Of a DNA stretch of 64,000 bases, positions 1-9,463 are shown one piece after another. The translations under genes were made by a program, and so were the position numbers. Origin of the DNA: Paenibacillus assamensis DSM 18201 (lineage in GTDB: Bacteria > Bacillota > Bacilli > Paenibacillales > Paenibacillaceae); NCBI RefSeq assembly GCF_000422445.1, contig NZ_AULU01000022.1, positions 1 through 64,000 on the forward strand. Reading direction: 5' to 3'. Positions within the stretch are counted from its first letter, which is position 1. Every line of letters begins with the position of its first letter. The notes under the pieces are model-generated. The model worked only from the letters and a program-made list of their open reading frames with translations, searched no databases and was not told where the DNA came from.

Positions 1-49
1 ACAGTAATGTGTGGAGCTGACGAATACTAATCGGTCGAGGGCTTATCCT
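1..49 (+). rRNA. 23S ribosomal RNA, 3' end only
   Basis: The first bases match the conserved 3' terminus of bacterial 23S rRNA: the closing helix with GATACTAATCGGTC-like sequence followed by GAGGGCTTATCC. Only about 49 nt of the gene lie in the window. The end near base 48-49 is estimated by comparison with remembered 23S ends. It is followed by a spacer of about 160 nt and then a 5S gene, so this is the tail of an rrn operon transcribed on the plus strand. Confidence 0.9.
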
Positions 50-207
50 AATGAATATGAAGAAGCGTTTTAAACACTTTGCGGTCAGTTTTCAAGGTAT
101 AACCTTGTTAGGGAACCTACCTGATGGTAGGATATGTCCTGAATCGATTTAGATGATGTGATATTTTGCTGTAGGAATACAGGGAGATATACATCGCAAA
201 AATCATG

Positions 208-324
208 TTTGGTGACGATGGCGGAGGGGTTCCACGCGTACCCATCCCGAACACGAACGTTAAGTCCTCCAGCGCCGATGGTACTTGGACCGCAGGGTCC
301 TGGGAGAGTAGGACGTTGCCAAGC
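208..324 (+). rRNA. rrf: 5S ribosomal RNA
   Basis: About 117 nt beginning TTTGGTGACGATGGCGGAGG and ending GGACGTTGCCAAGC. The two ends pair (TTGGTGACG-type 5' arm with CGTTGCCAA 3' arm). The internal CCCATCCCGAACACG and AGCGCCGATGGTA segments are the hallmark loop B/C and helix IV/V sequences of Firmicute 5S rRNA. It lies downstream of the 23S end and upstream of an intrinsic terminator, the usual 16S-23S-5S order. Exact ends may be off by one or two bases. Confidence 0.96.
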
Positions 325-330
325 AAAGAA

Positions 331-357
331 AACCCACTGAGGTATTCAGTGGGTTTT
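331..357 (+). terminator. rrn operon intrinsic terminator
   Basis: Ten-base-pair hairpin AACCCACTGA / TCAGTGGGTT with a GGTAT loop, followed by a T run. It lies 7 nt after the 5S rRNA and ends the ribosomal RNA operon. Confidence 0.92.
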
Positions 358-419
358 TGTTTTCTAATTTTATGTACAACGTATTAATAATTCGCTCATG
401 CCACTCGGATATTCACCTT

Positions 420-841
420 TTATACACAGATGTAAGTAGTTTGAAAGCTCCTCCTCTGTTTTCCACATGTGCATAAGTTCCATTCGAAACCCATGAATCT
501 TGTATTTTCAGTTCTTTTATGTAGTTGATTATTAATGTTATTCATATAATTATCCACCTCTTATTAACGTTCTGTGGAAATGTTGTGATTTGGTCACAAA
601 GATATTCTAATTCTATCCCTCTAATAGATTTCTTCTTGCTTGTTTATCCACAGATCACTTTCTTGTAGTATGAGATTAGTTAGGGCAATGTCTATTATTA
701 GCACATGCAAAAACAATATTATGGAGCATGGAACCTTTAAGACTATAATTATAGTAATGATGTTAGAATTTGTTGTAAGCGCTTTAATATATATTGGGTA
801 TTTCTCAGCTAAATATGTAGAAGTGTCACACTTGTGGATTA
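420..841. promoter_or_regulatory. cluster of DnaA-box-like 9-mers in gene-free DNA
   Basis: The stretch from 358 to 864 has no convincing gene. It holds three exact matches to TTATNCACA: TTATACACA at 420-428 (+), TTATGCACA at 468-476 (-), TTATCCACA at 644-652 (+). It also holds three one-mismatch variants of TTATCCACA: TTTTCCACA 459-467 (+), TTATCCACC 550-558 (+), and TAATCCACA 833-841 (-). The DNA is AT-rich. DnaA-box clusters outside oriC are known in B. subtilis and can titrate DnaA or act as regulatory sites; that role here is inference. Confidence 0.5.
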
Positions 842-864
842 TTTCGGTTTTTTAAAACAAACAA

Positions 865-894
865 TTGGCAAAGAACGATCTGTTCTGCTATAAT
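865..894 (+). promoter_or_regulatory. sigma-A promoter of the ctsR-clpC operon
   Basis: TTGGCA (865-870), an 18-bp spacer, then TATAAT (889-894). The expected start near 901 places the first CtsR operator directly on the initiation region, so CtsR bound there would block transcription. The leader to the ctsR start codon is about 100 nt. Confidence 0.8.
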
Positions 895-902
895 AATTTC
901 AA

Positions 903-919
903 GGTCAAAGAAAGTCAAA
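903..919 (+). promoter_or_regulatory. CtsR operator 1
   Basis: Direct heptad repeat GGTCAAA-GAA-AGTCAAA. This matches the known CtsR box (RGTCAAANANRGTCAAA) exactly. It sits over the predicted +1 of the operon promoter. Confidence 0.93.
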
Positions 920-953
920 GTCAATGAAATATAATTAAAGTCGAATAAAAATA

Positions 954-970
954 GGTCAAAAATGGTTAAA
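954..970 (+). promoter_or_regulatory. CtsR operator 2
   Basis: Second heptad repeat, GGTCAAA-AAT-GGTTAAA, with one deviation from the CtsR consensus (T for C in the second half). It lies 34 nt downstream of operator 1 inside the leader, suggesting cooperative or roadblock repression. Confidence 0.75.
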
Positions 971-1004
971 CCTAATTATAGATGCTCAGAAAGGAGGGAG
1001 TTAA

Positions 1005-1469
1005 TTGCGTAACATTTCCGACTTGATCGAGCAGCATCTGAAAGTTTTGTTGCTGAATAGTCAAGAAGGGGCTGTAGAGATTCAGCGCAACGACCTTGCC
1101 CAGCAATTTTCTTGTGTTCCTTCTCAAATTAACTACGTGATCAGCACTCGATTTTCATTAGAAAAAGGCTACGTAGTTGAAAGTAAGCGTGGTGGTGGTG
1201 GCTATATTCGAATTCAGCGTATAGAGCTACCAGCGCAGCATGCGATTCACGCTCATGTCTGCGATACGATTGGTGATTGCATCAGTCAAGAGACAGGGGA
1301 AGGGATCATATATCAACTGGAAGAGGCTAGAATTATCTCCCAACGTGAGGCGAGTTTGTTACGGGCCGCAATTGCTCGAGACAACTTGATGCTTAAACTA
1401 CCTTACCGAGATGAGCTTCGTGCAAAGTTATTGCGTGCTATGCTGGTGGCTCTGCTTGGTAAATCGTAG
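1005..1469 (+). CDS. ctsR: CtsR, transcriptional repressor of class III heat-shock genes
   Basis: CtsR represses clp genes at normal temperature by binding tandem heptads; two such boxes precede this gene, so it should autoregulate. The protein is 154 aa, the family's usual length. The N-terminal winged helix-turn-helix (about residues 1-70) ends in the glycine-rich wing RGGGG (R62, G63-G66), which in B. subtilis CtsR is the heat-sensing loop and carries an arginine important for DNA contact. The C-terminal half is the helical dimerisation domain, the part engaged by McsB/ClpC. The start is TTG, 4 nt after AAGGAGGGAG. It is first in the ctsR-mcsA-mcsB-clpC operon, 96 nt before mcsA. Confidence 0.97.
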   Translation: MRNISDLIEQHLKVLLLNSQEGAVEIQRNDLAQQFSCVPSQINYVISTRFSLEKGYVVESKRGGGGYIRIQRIELPAQHAIHAHVCDTIGDCISQETGEGIIYQLEEARIISQREASLLRAAIARDNLMLKLPYRDELRAKLLRAMLVALLGKS

Positions 1470-1565
1470 TTGCAGACTGACAAGGACACAAACGTTCACT
1501 TTACGTAATGAATACGGATAAGATACTAATTTATGTCGTATCGGGTCAGAAGGAGGAACGAGGCT

Positions 1566-2120
1566 ATGATGTGTCAGCAATGCGGACAGAAATCTGCTAC
1601 TTTACATTTCACGAAGATTATTAATGGTGAAAAAACGGAATTTCACATCTGTGAGAGCTGTGCTCGTGATAAAGGTGAACTAATACCTGGGGCACCCAAT
1701 GGCTTCTCTATTCACAACTTGTTATCGGGTTTATTAGACTTCGATATGACAAATGGCAGCAGTCAATTACAGAGTGGCTTATATGGAATTAAATCTACGC
1801 AAGAAGTGATGCGCTGTGATCACTGTGGTCTTACTTTTTCACAATTCAGTAAAATGGGTCGTTTTGGCTGCGATGCTTGTTATAAGTCATTTGCATCCCG
1901 TTTGGATCCGCTTTTGAAGCGAGTTCACGGCAATATTGTGCATGTTGGTAAAATACCGAAGCGAAACGGTATTGTCATGCAGCGTAAGCGTGAATTAATT
2001 GCGCTGCGCGAGAAGTTGCAGCTAAGCATTCAACAAGAGCAATTTGAAACGGCAGCTCAACTGCGGGATGAGATTCGAAAAATTGAGCAGGATTTATCGG
2101 GTGAAGCCGAAGCGAAATAA
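1566..2120 (+). CDS. mcsA: McsA, zinc-binding activator of arginine kinase McsB
   Basis: Adaptor that activates the McsB protein-arginine kinase and influences CtsR activity under heat or redox stress. The 184-aa protein carries four CXXC pairs (C3/C6, C29/C32, C84/C87, C102/C105) that form two zinc modules. A C-terminal UvrB/UvrC-type (UVR) helical hairpin with FETAAQLRDEIRKIEQDL lies near residues 150-175. The start at 1566 is 9 nt after AGGAGG and gives the MMCQQC N-terminus that aligns with B. subtilis MICQEC. The longer frame from 1533 lacks a ribosome binding site. It is followed after 29 nt by mcsB. Confidence 0.95.
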   Translation: MMCQQCGQKSATLHFTKIINGEKTEFHICESCARDKGELIPGAPNGFSIHNLLSGLLDFDMTNGSSQLQSGLYGIKSTQEVMRCDHCGLTFSQFSKMGRFGCDACYKSFASRLDPLLKRVHGNIVHVGKIPKRNGIVMQRKRELIALREKLQLSIQQEQFETAAQLRDEIRKIEQDLSGEAEAK

Positions 2121-2149
2121 TCGTGTAAACGAGCAAGGAGGAGTAGAGC

Positions 2150-3226
2150 ATGTCCAATCATTCTTTTATGGAGCAGCCAGTAAGCGATTGGATGAGAGGC
2201 ACAGGACCTGACTCGGATATCGTCATCAGCAGCCGAATACGGATTGCCCGGAACTTGAATGGTCTACCATTTCCGCTGCTTGCGACGAATCAGCAGTCGG
2301 CCGAATCGCTTTCTCGATTAACGAAGGTAACGGAATCTCCAGACTTTTCGCAGTTGGGGCATTTTCAAGCTATTTCTTTAACTGAGCTTACTGATATGGA
2401 GCGACAGGTATTGGTCGAGAAACATCTGATTAGTCCTAACTTAGCGAATGAGTCTCGGAACGGTGGTCTTCTATTAAAGGATGATGAATCGGTCAGCATT
2501 ATGCTGAATGAAGAGGATCATTTACGTATTCAATGTTTATATCCAGGTCTACAAATACATGAGGCGTGGAATGAGGCAAGTCGGATTGATGATGTATTTG
2601 AAGCACAGGTTGATTACGCCTTTGATGAAAAGCGAGGGTATCTAACAAGCTGTCCGACAAATGTGGGTACAGGGATCCGCGCTTCGGTTATGATGCACTT
2701 GCCTGCCCTTGTGCTTACGCAGCAGATTAATCGTATTTTGCAAGCTGTTGCTCAAGTAGGGCTTGCTGTACGAGGTTTGTATGGGGAGGGCAGCGAAGCA
2801 ACGGGGAATTTGTTTCAGGTTTCGAACCAAATTACGCTTGGTCAGTCAGAGTCCGAAATTATTGATAATCTGTATGGAGTAGTAAAGCAGATTATTGAAC
2901 ATGAAAAATCGGCACGCGAGCAGTTGATCCAGCAAAGTAATACTCGATTGACGGATCGGATTTGCCGTTCTTATGGCATATTGAAGCATGCAGTCGTAAT
3001 AGATTCAAAAGAAGCTTCACAACGACTGTCCGATATTCGACTCGGATCAGATTTAGAAATGTTGAAGGATGTTACGGGAACCGCGTTGAATGAATTATTA
3101 GTAATGACCCAACCAGGATTCCTGCAGCATATTTATAAGAAGCCAATGAGTGCTGATGAACGCGATATTTATCGTGCGAGACTGATTCGCGATACGTTGG
3201 GGAACAAACGAGATATCGCAGAGTAG
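2150..3226 (+). CDS. mcsB: McsB, protein-arginine kinase
   Basis: Phosphorylates arginine residues on client proteins, marking them for ClpCP and relieving CtsR repression. The 358-aa sequence has the phosphagen-kinase catalytic fold: SSRIRIARN (27-35) in the nucleotide/phosphate-binding part, then TSCPTNVGTGIRAS and RGLYGEGSEATGN motifs of the guanidino-kinase active site. The C-terminal region contains ERDIYRARLIRDTLG, the area that in McsB binds phospho-arginine. An AAGGAGGAG site precedes the ATG. It lies between its activator gene mcsA and the protease ATPase gene clpC, as in other Bacillales. Confidence 0.96.
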   Translation: MSNHSFMEQPVSDWMRGTGPDSDIVISSRIRIARNLNGLPFPLLATNQQSAESLSRLTKVTESPDFSQLGHFQAISLTELTDMERQVLVEKHLISPNLANESRNGGLLLKDDESVSIMLNEEDHLRIQCLYPGLQIHEAWNEASRIDDVFEAQVDYAFDEKRGYLTSCPTNVGTGIRASVMMHLPALVLTQQINRILQAVAQVGLAVRGLYGEGSEATGNLFQVSNQITLGQSESEIIDNLYGVVKQIIEHEKSAREQLIQQSNTRLTDRICRSYGILKHAVVIDSKEASQRLSDIRLGSDLEMLKDVTGTALNELLVMTQPGFLQHIYKKPMSADERDIYRARLIRDTLGNKRDIAE

Positions 3227-3296
3227 AGAGCATGTAGAGCATTAAGTACAATTGGCTTAGACATGGCAACAAATATTCATGTGGAGGTGCAACAAT

Positions 3297-5765
3297 ATGA
3301 TGTTCGGTAGATTTACGGAAAGAGCGCAAAAAGTACTCGCATTAGCTCAAGAGGAAGCAATGCGTCTTGGACACAATAATATTGGCACAGAGCATATTTT
3401 GCTTGGTCTTATTCGTGAAGGGGAAGGCATCGCAGCGAAAGCTCTTGTTGCCCTAGGATTAGGACTAGAAAAAATTCAGGATGAAGTAGAATCACTTATT
3501 GGTCGCGGGCAGGAGCAACCGACTAATATCGCCTATACACCGCGTGCAAAGAAAGTTATCGAGTTATCGATGGATGAAGCACGCAAACTTGGTCATACGT
3601 ATGTGGGAACAGAGCATATTTTGCTCGGTCTTATTAGAGAAGGAGAAGGTGTTGCTGCACGTGTGCTGAACAATGTTGGAATCAGCTTGAACAAAGCACG
3701 TCAGCAAGTACTGCAACTGCTTGGCAGTAGTGAAGCAGTATCGAGCCATCACGGTTCTCCTCAAAATGTGAGCACGCCAACATTGGATAGCCTAGCTCGT
3801 GATTTGACGGCTAGTGCAAAAGAGGGGAACCTCGATCCAGTCATTGGCCGCAGCCGTGAGATTGAGCGTGTAATTCAAGTACTAAGCCGTCGTACGAAGA
3901 ACAATCCAGTTCTTATCGGGGAACCAGGTGTAGGTAAGACCGCTGTTGCAGAGGGATTGGCACAGAAAATTATCCACAATGAAATTCCAGAGACGCTTCG
4001 TGATAAACGTGTCATGACGCTGGATATGGGCTCTGTTGTTGCTGGTACGAAGTATCGTGGTGAGTTTGAGGATCGTCTTAAGAAGATTATGGATGAAATT
4101 CGCCAAGCGGGAAATATCATCTTATTCATCGATGAGTTGCATACACTTATCGGGGCAGGCGGTGCAGAAGGAGCTATTGATGCTTCTAACATTTTGAAGC
4201 CAGCATTGGCTCGTGGTGAATTGCAATGCATCGGGGCAACTACGTTGGATGAGTACCGCAAATATATCGAGAAGGATGCTGCTCTGGAACGTCGCTTCCA
4301 ACCGATCACTGTGGATCAGCCGACACCGGAAGAGGCCATTCTTATTCTTAAAGGTCTACGTGACCGTTATGAAGCTCACCACCGTGTGAAAATAACGGAT
4401 GAGGCTATTTTACAGGCCGTTAAATTGTCTGATCGCTACATTACAGATCGTTTCTTACCGGATAAAGCGATTGATCTTATTGATGAAGCTAGCTCCAAAG
4501 TTCGCTTGAATTCCTACACGGTTCCACCAAATTTGAAGGAACTGGAACAGCGTCTTGAGGACATTCGCAAAGAAAAGGATGCTGCTGTACAGAGCCAAGA
4601 ATTTGAAAAGGCTGCTGCACTTCGTGATACGGAGCAGAAGATGCGTGAAGAGCTGGAAACGGTGCGCAATCAATGGAAAGAGAAGCAAGGTCGACTAGAT
4701 TCCGAAGTAACGCCAGAAGATATTGCGCATATCGTTGCGAGCTGGACTGGAATTCCTGTACTCAAGCTTAAGGAAGAAGAAACGGAGCGACTGTTGAACA
4801 TGGAATCCATCCTCCATGAGCGTGTTATCGGGCAAGATGAAGCAGTTAAGGCAGTGAGCCGTGCGATCCGCCGTGCTCGTGCTGGTCTTAAGGATCCGAA
4901 ACGTCCTATGGGCTCGTTCATCTTCCTTGGACCAACGGGTGTTGGTAAGACGGAGTTAGCTCGTGCACTAGCAGAATCATTGTTCGGTGATGAGAACTCT
5001 GTTATACGTATCGATATGTCTGAGTATATGGAGAAGCACTCTACAGCGCGTCTTGTCGGAGCTCCTCCGGGCTATGTTGGTTATGAAGAGGGTGGCCAAT
5101 TAACAGAGAAAGTACGCCGCAAACCGTATTCTGTCGTACTTCTCGATGAGATTGAGAAGGCACACCCAGAAGTGTTCAATATTTTGTTGCAGGTGCTTGA
5201 GGATGGCCGTTTGACGGATTCCAAAGGCCGTGTCGTTGATTTCCGAAATACGCTTATTATTTTGACATCCAACGTAGGTGCTGAGGCAATAAAACGCAAT
5301 TCTACATTGGGCTTTACAGCCCGCACGGATAGCGAGAAAGACTACAGCAGCATGAAGGACAAAGTGATGGGCGAGTTGAAGAAGAGCTTCCGTCCTGAGT
5401 TCTTGAACCGTATCGATGAGATTATCGTGTTCCATTCTCTAGAAGAGAAGCATATTGGTGAAATCGTTAGCTTAATGGCTGATGACTTAAGCAAACGTCT
5501 TAAGGAGCAAGATATCCACTTTGAGCTTACTGAGAAAGCGAAGCTATTCTTAGCGAAGGAAGGGTACGACCCTGCCTATGGAGCAAGGCCTTTACGTCGT
5601 GCGATCCAGAAGCATATTGAAGATCGTCTTTCTGAAGAGCTGCTTCGTGGTAACATCTCTAAAGGCGATTCCGTTTCAATTGATGAAAAAGACGGTGAAT
5701 TGCGCGTTATTCATCAGTCACAAGAAGGGCAAAGTGAGAAAGAGCCTGAGCCATCACAAAAGTAA
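3297..5765 (+). CDS. clpC: ClpC, AAA+ unfoldase of the ClpCP protease
   Basis: Hexameric ATPase that unfolds substrates (including arginine-phosphorylated proteins) and feeds them to ClpP. Of 822 aa, residues 1-145 hold two Clp-N repeats, each with [15 protein letters not shown]. The first AAA+ module has Walker A GEPGVGKT near 208-215. A coiled M domain with a UVR-like segment ([18 protein letters not shown]) follows. The second AAA+ module has GPTGVGKT near 545-552. The start at 3297 gives the [14 protein letters not shown]-terminus typical of ClpC and sits 9 nt after GGAGG; a frame from 3279 would include the ribosome binding site as codons. Last gene of the CtsR operon, followed by a terminator. 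Confidence 0.98.
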   Translation: MMFGRFTERAQKVLALAQEEAMRLGHNNIGTEHILLGLIREGEGIAAKALVALGLGLEKIQDEVESLIGRGQEQPTNIAYTPRAKKVIELSMDEARKLGHTYVGTEHILLGLIREGEGVAARVLNNVGISLNKARQQVLQLLGSSEAVSSHHGSPQNVSTPTLDSLARDLTASAKEGNLDPVIGRSREIERVIQVLSRRTKNNPVLIGEPGVGKTAVAEGLAQKIIHNEIPETLRDKRVMTLDMGSVVAGTKYRGEFEDRLKKIMDEIRQAGNIILFIDELHTLIGAGGAEGAIDASNILKPALARGELQCIGATTLDEYRKYIEKDAALERRFQPITVDQPTPEEAILILKGLRDRYEAHHRVKITDEAILQAVKLSDRYITDRFLPDKAIDLIDEASSKVRLNSYTVPPNLKELEQRLEDIRKEKDAAVQSQEFEKAAALRDTEQKMREELETVRNQWKEKQGRLDSEVTPEDIAHIVASWTGIPVLKLKEEETERLLNMESILHERVIGQDEAVKAVSRAIRRARAGLKDPKRPMGSFIFLGPTGVGKTELARALAESLFGDENSVIRIDMSEYMEKHSTARLVGAPPGYVGYEEGGQLTEKVRRKPYSVVLLDEIEKAHPEVFNILLQVLEDGRLTDSKGRVVDFRNTLIILTSNVGAEAIKRNSTLGFTARTDSEKDYSSMKDKVMGELKKSFRPEFLNRIDEIIVFHSLEEKHIGEIVSLMADDLSKRLKEQDIHFELTEKAKLFLAKEGYDPAYGARPLRRAIQKHIEDRLSEELLRGNISKGDSVSIDEKDGELRVIHQSQEGQSEKEPEPSQK

Positions 5766-5850
5766 GCGATATGTAAGTTATAGTCTAAGCTAACTACGTG
5801 TAACGTTCGGTTTATAACCTTACTTTCAGTCACGATAAAGTTAACAATTA

Positions 5851-5897
5851 AAACCTTCAAGAGCTACCTTAAAACCGTGCTCTTGGAGGTTTTTTTC
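5851..5897 (+). terminator. terminator after clpC
   Basis: Fourteen-base-pair hairpin AAACCTTCAAGAGC / GCTCTTGGAGGTTT (one G-U pair) followed directly by a seven-T run. It ends the ctsR-clpC operon. Confidence 0.9.
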
Positions 5898-5959
5898 ATT
5901 TTTCTTTCTTAATTAGATTGTTAATTTCAACAGACTGTGTCCTTTTTTATTGACTTGCC

Positions 5960-5988
5960 TTTCCACGCTCCTGCAAAAATGGTAAACT
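5960..5988 (+). promoter_or_regulatory. possible sigma-A promoter for radA-disA
   Basis: TTTCCA (5960-5965), 17-bp spacer, and TAAACT (5983-5988) preceded by TGG, i.e. an extended -10. A better -35 (TTGACT, 5950-5955) is badly spaced. The surrounding gene-free DNA (5898-6198) shows nothing else recognisable, so this is only the best candidate. B. subtilis radA is also expressed through the upstream clp operon; here a strong terminator intervenes. Confidence 0.4.
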
Positions 5989-6198
5989 TGAGTATATTAG
6001 GATATTCGTCGTTTTCCTACAAAAAAGGATAACAATTGTGCACATTATTCATAATTGAGTTGGATGATGTCGATAAAAATAAAAGAAGCAATATCATTGC
6101 TCCGTGCAAGTGTTTTGTGCAGGAAAGTAGCCATCTGCCTCTGACTAATTCCACATCAAGACACGGAAAATAGGATGAGGACAGGAGTTGTCGGTTTT

Positions 6199-7566
6199 AT
6201 GGCTAAAGTAAAAACAAAATTTTTCTGTACAGATTGTGGATATGAATCGCCTAAATGGATGGGAAAATGTCCAGGGTGTAACCAATGGAATACGATGGTG
6301 GAGGAACGAGAAACCGTTGTAAAAACTAAGGGGATGAAGTCTTCCTTCGCTCAAACGAAAGAAATTCCACAACCGATCATACATATTGAAAGTGGGCGTG
6401 AACCACGCATAAGTACGACGATGTCCGAATTGAATCGTGTACTGGGTGGTGGAGTAGTACCAGGCTCACTCATTCTTGTCGGTGGGGACCCTGGTATTGG
6501 TAAATCTACGTTACTGCTTCAGACTTCCAATGCGATTGCATTGAGCGGCTTAAAGGTATTGTATGTGTCTGGTGAGGAGTCCATGCGCCAAACAAAGCTG
6601 CGAGCTGATCGGTTAGGTGCTTTGTCTGAGCAGCTATTTGTGCTTAGTGAGACAAACTTACAGCACATAGAAGAAGCCATTGAAGCTATGCAGCCTGATT
6701 TTCTCGTCATCGATTCGATCCAAACGGTATTCCAACCTTCCGTCGAATCGGCTCCGGGTAGTGTCGCTCAAGTAAGAGAGTGCACAAGTACATTTATGCG
6801 GATTGCAAAGGGGAAAGGGATCGCTACTGTACTTGTCGGACATGTGACGAAAGAAGGAGCCATAGCTGGCCCACGTTTATTGGAGCATATGGTTGACTGT
6901 GTTTTGTATTTTGAAGGTGAGCGGCACCATTCGTATCGTATTTTGCGAGCGGTTAAAAATCGATTTGGATCAACGAATGAAATTGGCATATTTGATATGA
7001 CTGAGGGCGGTCTTGTAGAGGTTAAAAATCCATCTGAACTGTTCTTGCAGGAACGTCCACTTGGTGTTGCTGGGTCAATAGTTGTCGCTAGCCTCGAGGG
7101 CACAAGACCGGTTCTAGTAGAGATGCAGGCACTTGTAGCAGCGACAAACTTCCCTTCTCCTCGACGTACTGCCACAGGTATTGATCATCATCGCCTTGCA
7201 CTTATCATTGCTGTCTTAGAGAAGCGTATGGGGATGTTTTTACAGAACCAAGATGCATATGTTAATGTTGCTGGCGGTATACGTTTGGATGAACCAGCGG
7301 TCGACTTAGCCATTGCGATTGCTATCGCATCCAGCTTCCGTGATATGCCAACTCAGCCTTTTGATGTCGTTATTGGCGAAGTAGGATTAACAGGTGAAGT
7401 AAGAGCGGTATCACGAGCTGAACAGCGCGTGAAGGAAGCAGAGAAATTAGGATTTAAACGAATTATTATGCCGGAGAAGAGTCTTCGTGGCTGGACTCCG
7501 CCTAAGCATATTGAGATTGTAGGTGTAAATACCGTTGCAGAAGCATTGACAGCAGCGTTAGGTTAG
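6199..7566 (+). CDS. radA: RadA (Sms), DNA repair ATPase/branch-migration helicase
   Basis: RecA-like ATPase that processes recombination intermediates. The 455-aa protein begins with a four-cysteine zinc finger ([18 protein letters not shown]). It continues with a RecA core having Walker [11 protein letters not shown] (95-104) and the RadA-specific KNRFG motif (253-257). It ends in a Lon-protease-like domain (about 290-455) that in RadA binds DNA and lacks protease activity. The start at 6199 gives the [11 protein letters not shown]-terminus matching known RadA; an in-frame ATG at 6175 would add eight atypical residues. It lies 16 nt upstream of disA, whose activity RadA is known to modulate in B. 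subtilis. Confidence 0.95.
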   Translation: MAKVKTKFFCTDCGYESPKWMGKCPGCNQWNTMVEERETVVKTKGMKSSFAQTKEIPQPIIHIESGREPRISTTMSELNRVLGGGVVPGSLILVGGDPGIGKSTLLLQTSNAIALSGLKVLYVSGEESMRQTKLRADRLGALSEQLFVLSETNLQHIEEAIEAMQPDFLVIDSIQTVFQPSVESAPGSVAQVRECTSTFMRIAKGKGIATVLVGHVTKEGAIAGPRLLEHMVDCVLYFEGERHHSYRILRAVKNRFGSTNEIGIFDMTEGGLVEVKNPSELFLQERPLGVAGSIVVASLEGTRPVLVEMQALVAATNFPSPRRTATGIDHHRLALIIAVLEKRMGMFLQNQDAYVNVAGGIRLDEPAVDLAIAIAIASSFRDMPTQPFDVVIGEVGLTGEVRAVSRAEQRVKEAEKLGFKRIIMPEKSLRGWTPPKHIEIVGVNTVAEALTAALG

Positions 7567-7582
7567 GGGGCTCAAATCAAAG

Positions 7583-8662
7583 ATGAGTGTCAAAGATAAT
7601 CAGCTGGATATTATGAACGATTTGCTTAAAATGGTTGCGCCAGGTACGTCTTTTCGCGATGGTTTGGAGAACGTGTTACGTGCTAAGACAGGGGCGCTAA
7701 TCGTTGTTGGTTATAGCCCTGAGGTGATGGAAGTCGTTGATGGCGGATTCTCCATTAACTGTGACTTTTCACCGAGTTATTTGTATGAGCTTGCTAAAAT
7801 GGACGGAGCAATCATTTTAAGTGAGGATTTAAAGCGTATACTATATGCAAATACGCAGCTTATTCCAGATTCATCGATCCCTTCGATTGAGACGGGGATT
7901 CGCCATCGTACCGCGGAGCGGGTAGCTAAACAAACAGGTAAACTAGTCGTGTCCATTTCTCAGCGACGCAATGTTATTACCCTATACCAGGGCAGTCTTC
8001 GATATGCTTTGAAAGAAATTGGCGTTATTTTAACAAAGGCTAACCAAGCCATTCAGACACTTGAGAAGTATAGAGCGGTATTAATGCAAGGACTGACTAA
8101 TTTGTCTGCGTCTGAGTTTGAAGAATTGGTTACTTTACAAGAAGTTGTGAATGTTATGCAACGAACTGAGATGGTATTACGTATTAAATTGGAGATCAAG
8201 CGATATATTAATGAACTAGGTACCGAAGGCCGACTCATTAGTATGCAGCTTGAAGAATTAGTAAGCAATACAGAAGATGATGCTTGGCTTCTCTTGAAGG
8301 ATTATGCACGTGACAACAGCGATGAGAAGATTAAAGAAATATTGAATCAACTAAAAAAATGCACAGCTGACGAACTGCTTGATACGAATTATTTGATCCG
8401 TCTTCTTGGATACCAGGTTACGAGTGCTGCTCAAGATGAGTCGATCTCGCCTCGTGGGTATCGTGTCTTGAATAAAATTCCACGCCTTCCTAATGTTATT
8501 ATTACGAATTTGGTCGATAATTTCACAACTCTTCCTCATGTACTTAGTGCAACGATTGAGGAATTGGACGAAGTGGACGGCATTGGCGAGGTAAGAGCAC
8601 GCAACATCAAAGAAGGACTCAAACGAATTCAGGAGCAGGTTTTCATTGACAGGCAAATTTAG
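7583..8662 (+). CDS. disA: DisA, DNA-scanning diadenylate cyclase
   Basis: Synthesises c-di-AMP from two ATP and reports DNA branch structures, delaying sporulation when DNA is damaged. The N-terminal DAC domain carries both catalytic signatures: DGA (74-76) and RHR (107-109). A helical spine follows (about 150-290). The C-terminus has a helix-hairpin-helix DNA-binding domain ([17 protein letters not shown] region). At 359 aa it is the usual DisA length. The ATG follows a GGGGG-type ribosome binding site just after the radA stop, so the two are co-transcribed. Confidence 0.97.
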   Translation: MSVKDNQLDIMNDLLKMVAPGTSFRDGLENVLRAKTGALIVVGYSPEVMEVVDGGFSINCDFSPSYLYELAKMDGAIILSEDLKRILYANTQLIPDSSIPSIETGIRHRTAERVAKQTGKLVVSISQRRNVITLYQGSLRYALKEIGVILTKANQAIQTLEKYRAVLMQGLTNLSASEFEELVTLQEVVNVMQRTEMVLRIKLEIKRYINELGTEGRLISMQLEELVSNTEDDAWLLLKDYARDNSDEKIKEILNQLKKCTADELLDTNYLIRLLGYQVTSAAQDESISPRGYRVLNKIPRLPNVIITNLVDNFTTLPHVLSATIEELDEVDGIGEVRARNIKEGLKRIQEQVFIDRQI

Positions 8663-8716
8663 TTTACCTACAATGAATTCACGAACGTTGGGCATAGTAT
8701 AATTAGAGGTGAATCT

Positions 8717-9442
8717 ATGATTACAAAGTCGCTTCCGAACTTGTTTACCATCGGTAACTTGTTTCTCGGAATTATAGCCATTATGCTTGCGTTTGATCAG
8801 GAGTATAACCTGGCTGCGCTCATGGTCATTATAGCTATGCTATTGGATGGCTTGGATGGACGTGTAGCACGTGCATTGAATGCACAAAGTGAGTTCGGTA
8901 AGGAGCTTGATTCGCTTTCGGATGTAATATCATTCGGAGTTGCACCAGCATTTATTATGTACGTAACTGCATTGACGGATGTTAATCCAGCTGTAGCGTG
9001 GATTGTAACAGCTATTTTCCCGATTTGCGGTGCACTCCGCTTAGCTCGCTTCAACGTGGTTGAAGGCACTCCGGGTTATTTTATCGGCTTGCCAATTCCA
9101 GCAGCGGGTGGCGTTATTTGTACATTAGCATTATTCCATAATGATATTTCCACAACATTTTTATTAATTGCAATGCTGCTTGTATCGTACCTAATGGTAA
9201 GTACAGTACGTTATCCGAATTTCAAAAAGATCGGTATTCCTAAGAAAGCAATCTGGATCACGCCGTTTGTTATTGCGGCTGCTGTCGGTCTTGCTCTATG
9301 GAAGCCGGAGCAAATGCCAGTACTTATTTTTGTGCCGCTCGTACTATACGCGCTGCTCGGCTTAAAAAAAAACGTTAGAATGCTGATGCGTCGTCGAAAA
9401 TCACAAGTGGATTCCGAAGATACAGTATCGAAACATCTATAA
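8717..9442 (+). CDS. pssA: CDP-diacylglycerol-serine O-phosphatidyltransferase
   Basis: Membrane enzyme transferring a phosphatidyl group from CDP-diacylglycerol to L-serine, giving phosphatidylserine (precursor of phosphatidylethanolamine). The CDP-alcohol phosphotransferase motif is complete: D47-G48-x2-A51-R52-x8-G61-x3-D65-x3-D69. About six to eight hydrophobic segments follow through residue ~215, with a basic tail. The 241-aa size suits the Gram-positive type II PssA. The ATG lies behind AGAGGTGA, 54 nt after disA, so it is probably the third gene of that unit. A bidirectional terminator follows. Position next to disA differs from B. subtilis. Confidence 0.93.
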   Translation: MITKSLPNLFTIGNLFLGIIAIMLAFDQEYNLAALMVIIAMLLDGLDGRVARALNAQSEFGKELDSLSDVISFGVAPAFIMYVTALTDVNPAVAWIVTAIFPICGALRLARFNVVEGTPGYFIGLPIPAAGGVICTLALFHNDISTTFLLIAMLLVSYLMVSTVRYPNFKKIGIPKKAIWITPFVIAAAVGLALWKPEQMPVLIFVPLVLYALLGLKKNVRMLMRRRKSQVDSEDTVSKHL

Positions 9443-9463
9443 GGAACGACAATATCAGTAGAC

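Noticed and set aside
640-855. 71-aa open frame in the rrn-ctsR gap
   Set aside because: No ribosome binding site before any start, overlaps DnaA-box-like sites, composition simply AT-rich.
3279-3296. Upstream start for clpC at 3279
   Set aside because: The extra codons contain the GGAGG ribosome binding site; the family begins [10 protein letters not shown] at 3297.
3970-3978. Exact TTATCCACA inside clpC
   Set aside because: Single site within a conserved coding stretch (IIHN); another occurs in rplB at 41135-41143. Isolated matches are expected by chance.
6175-6198. Upstream start for radA at 6175
   Set aside because: Known RadA proteins begin MAK..., matching 6199; the added residues are not conserved.
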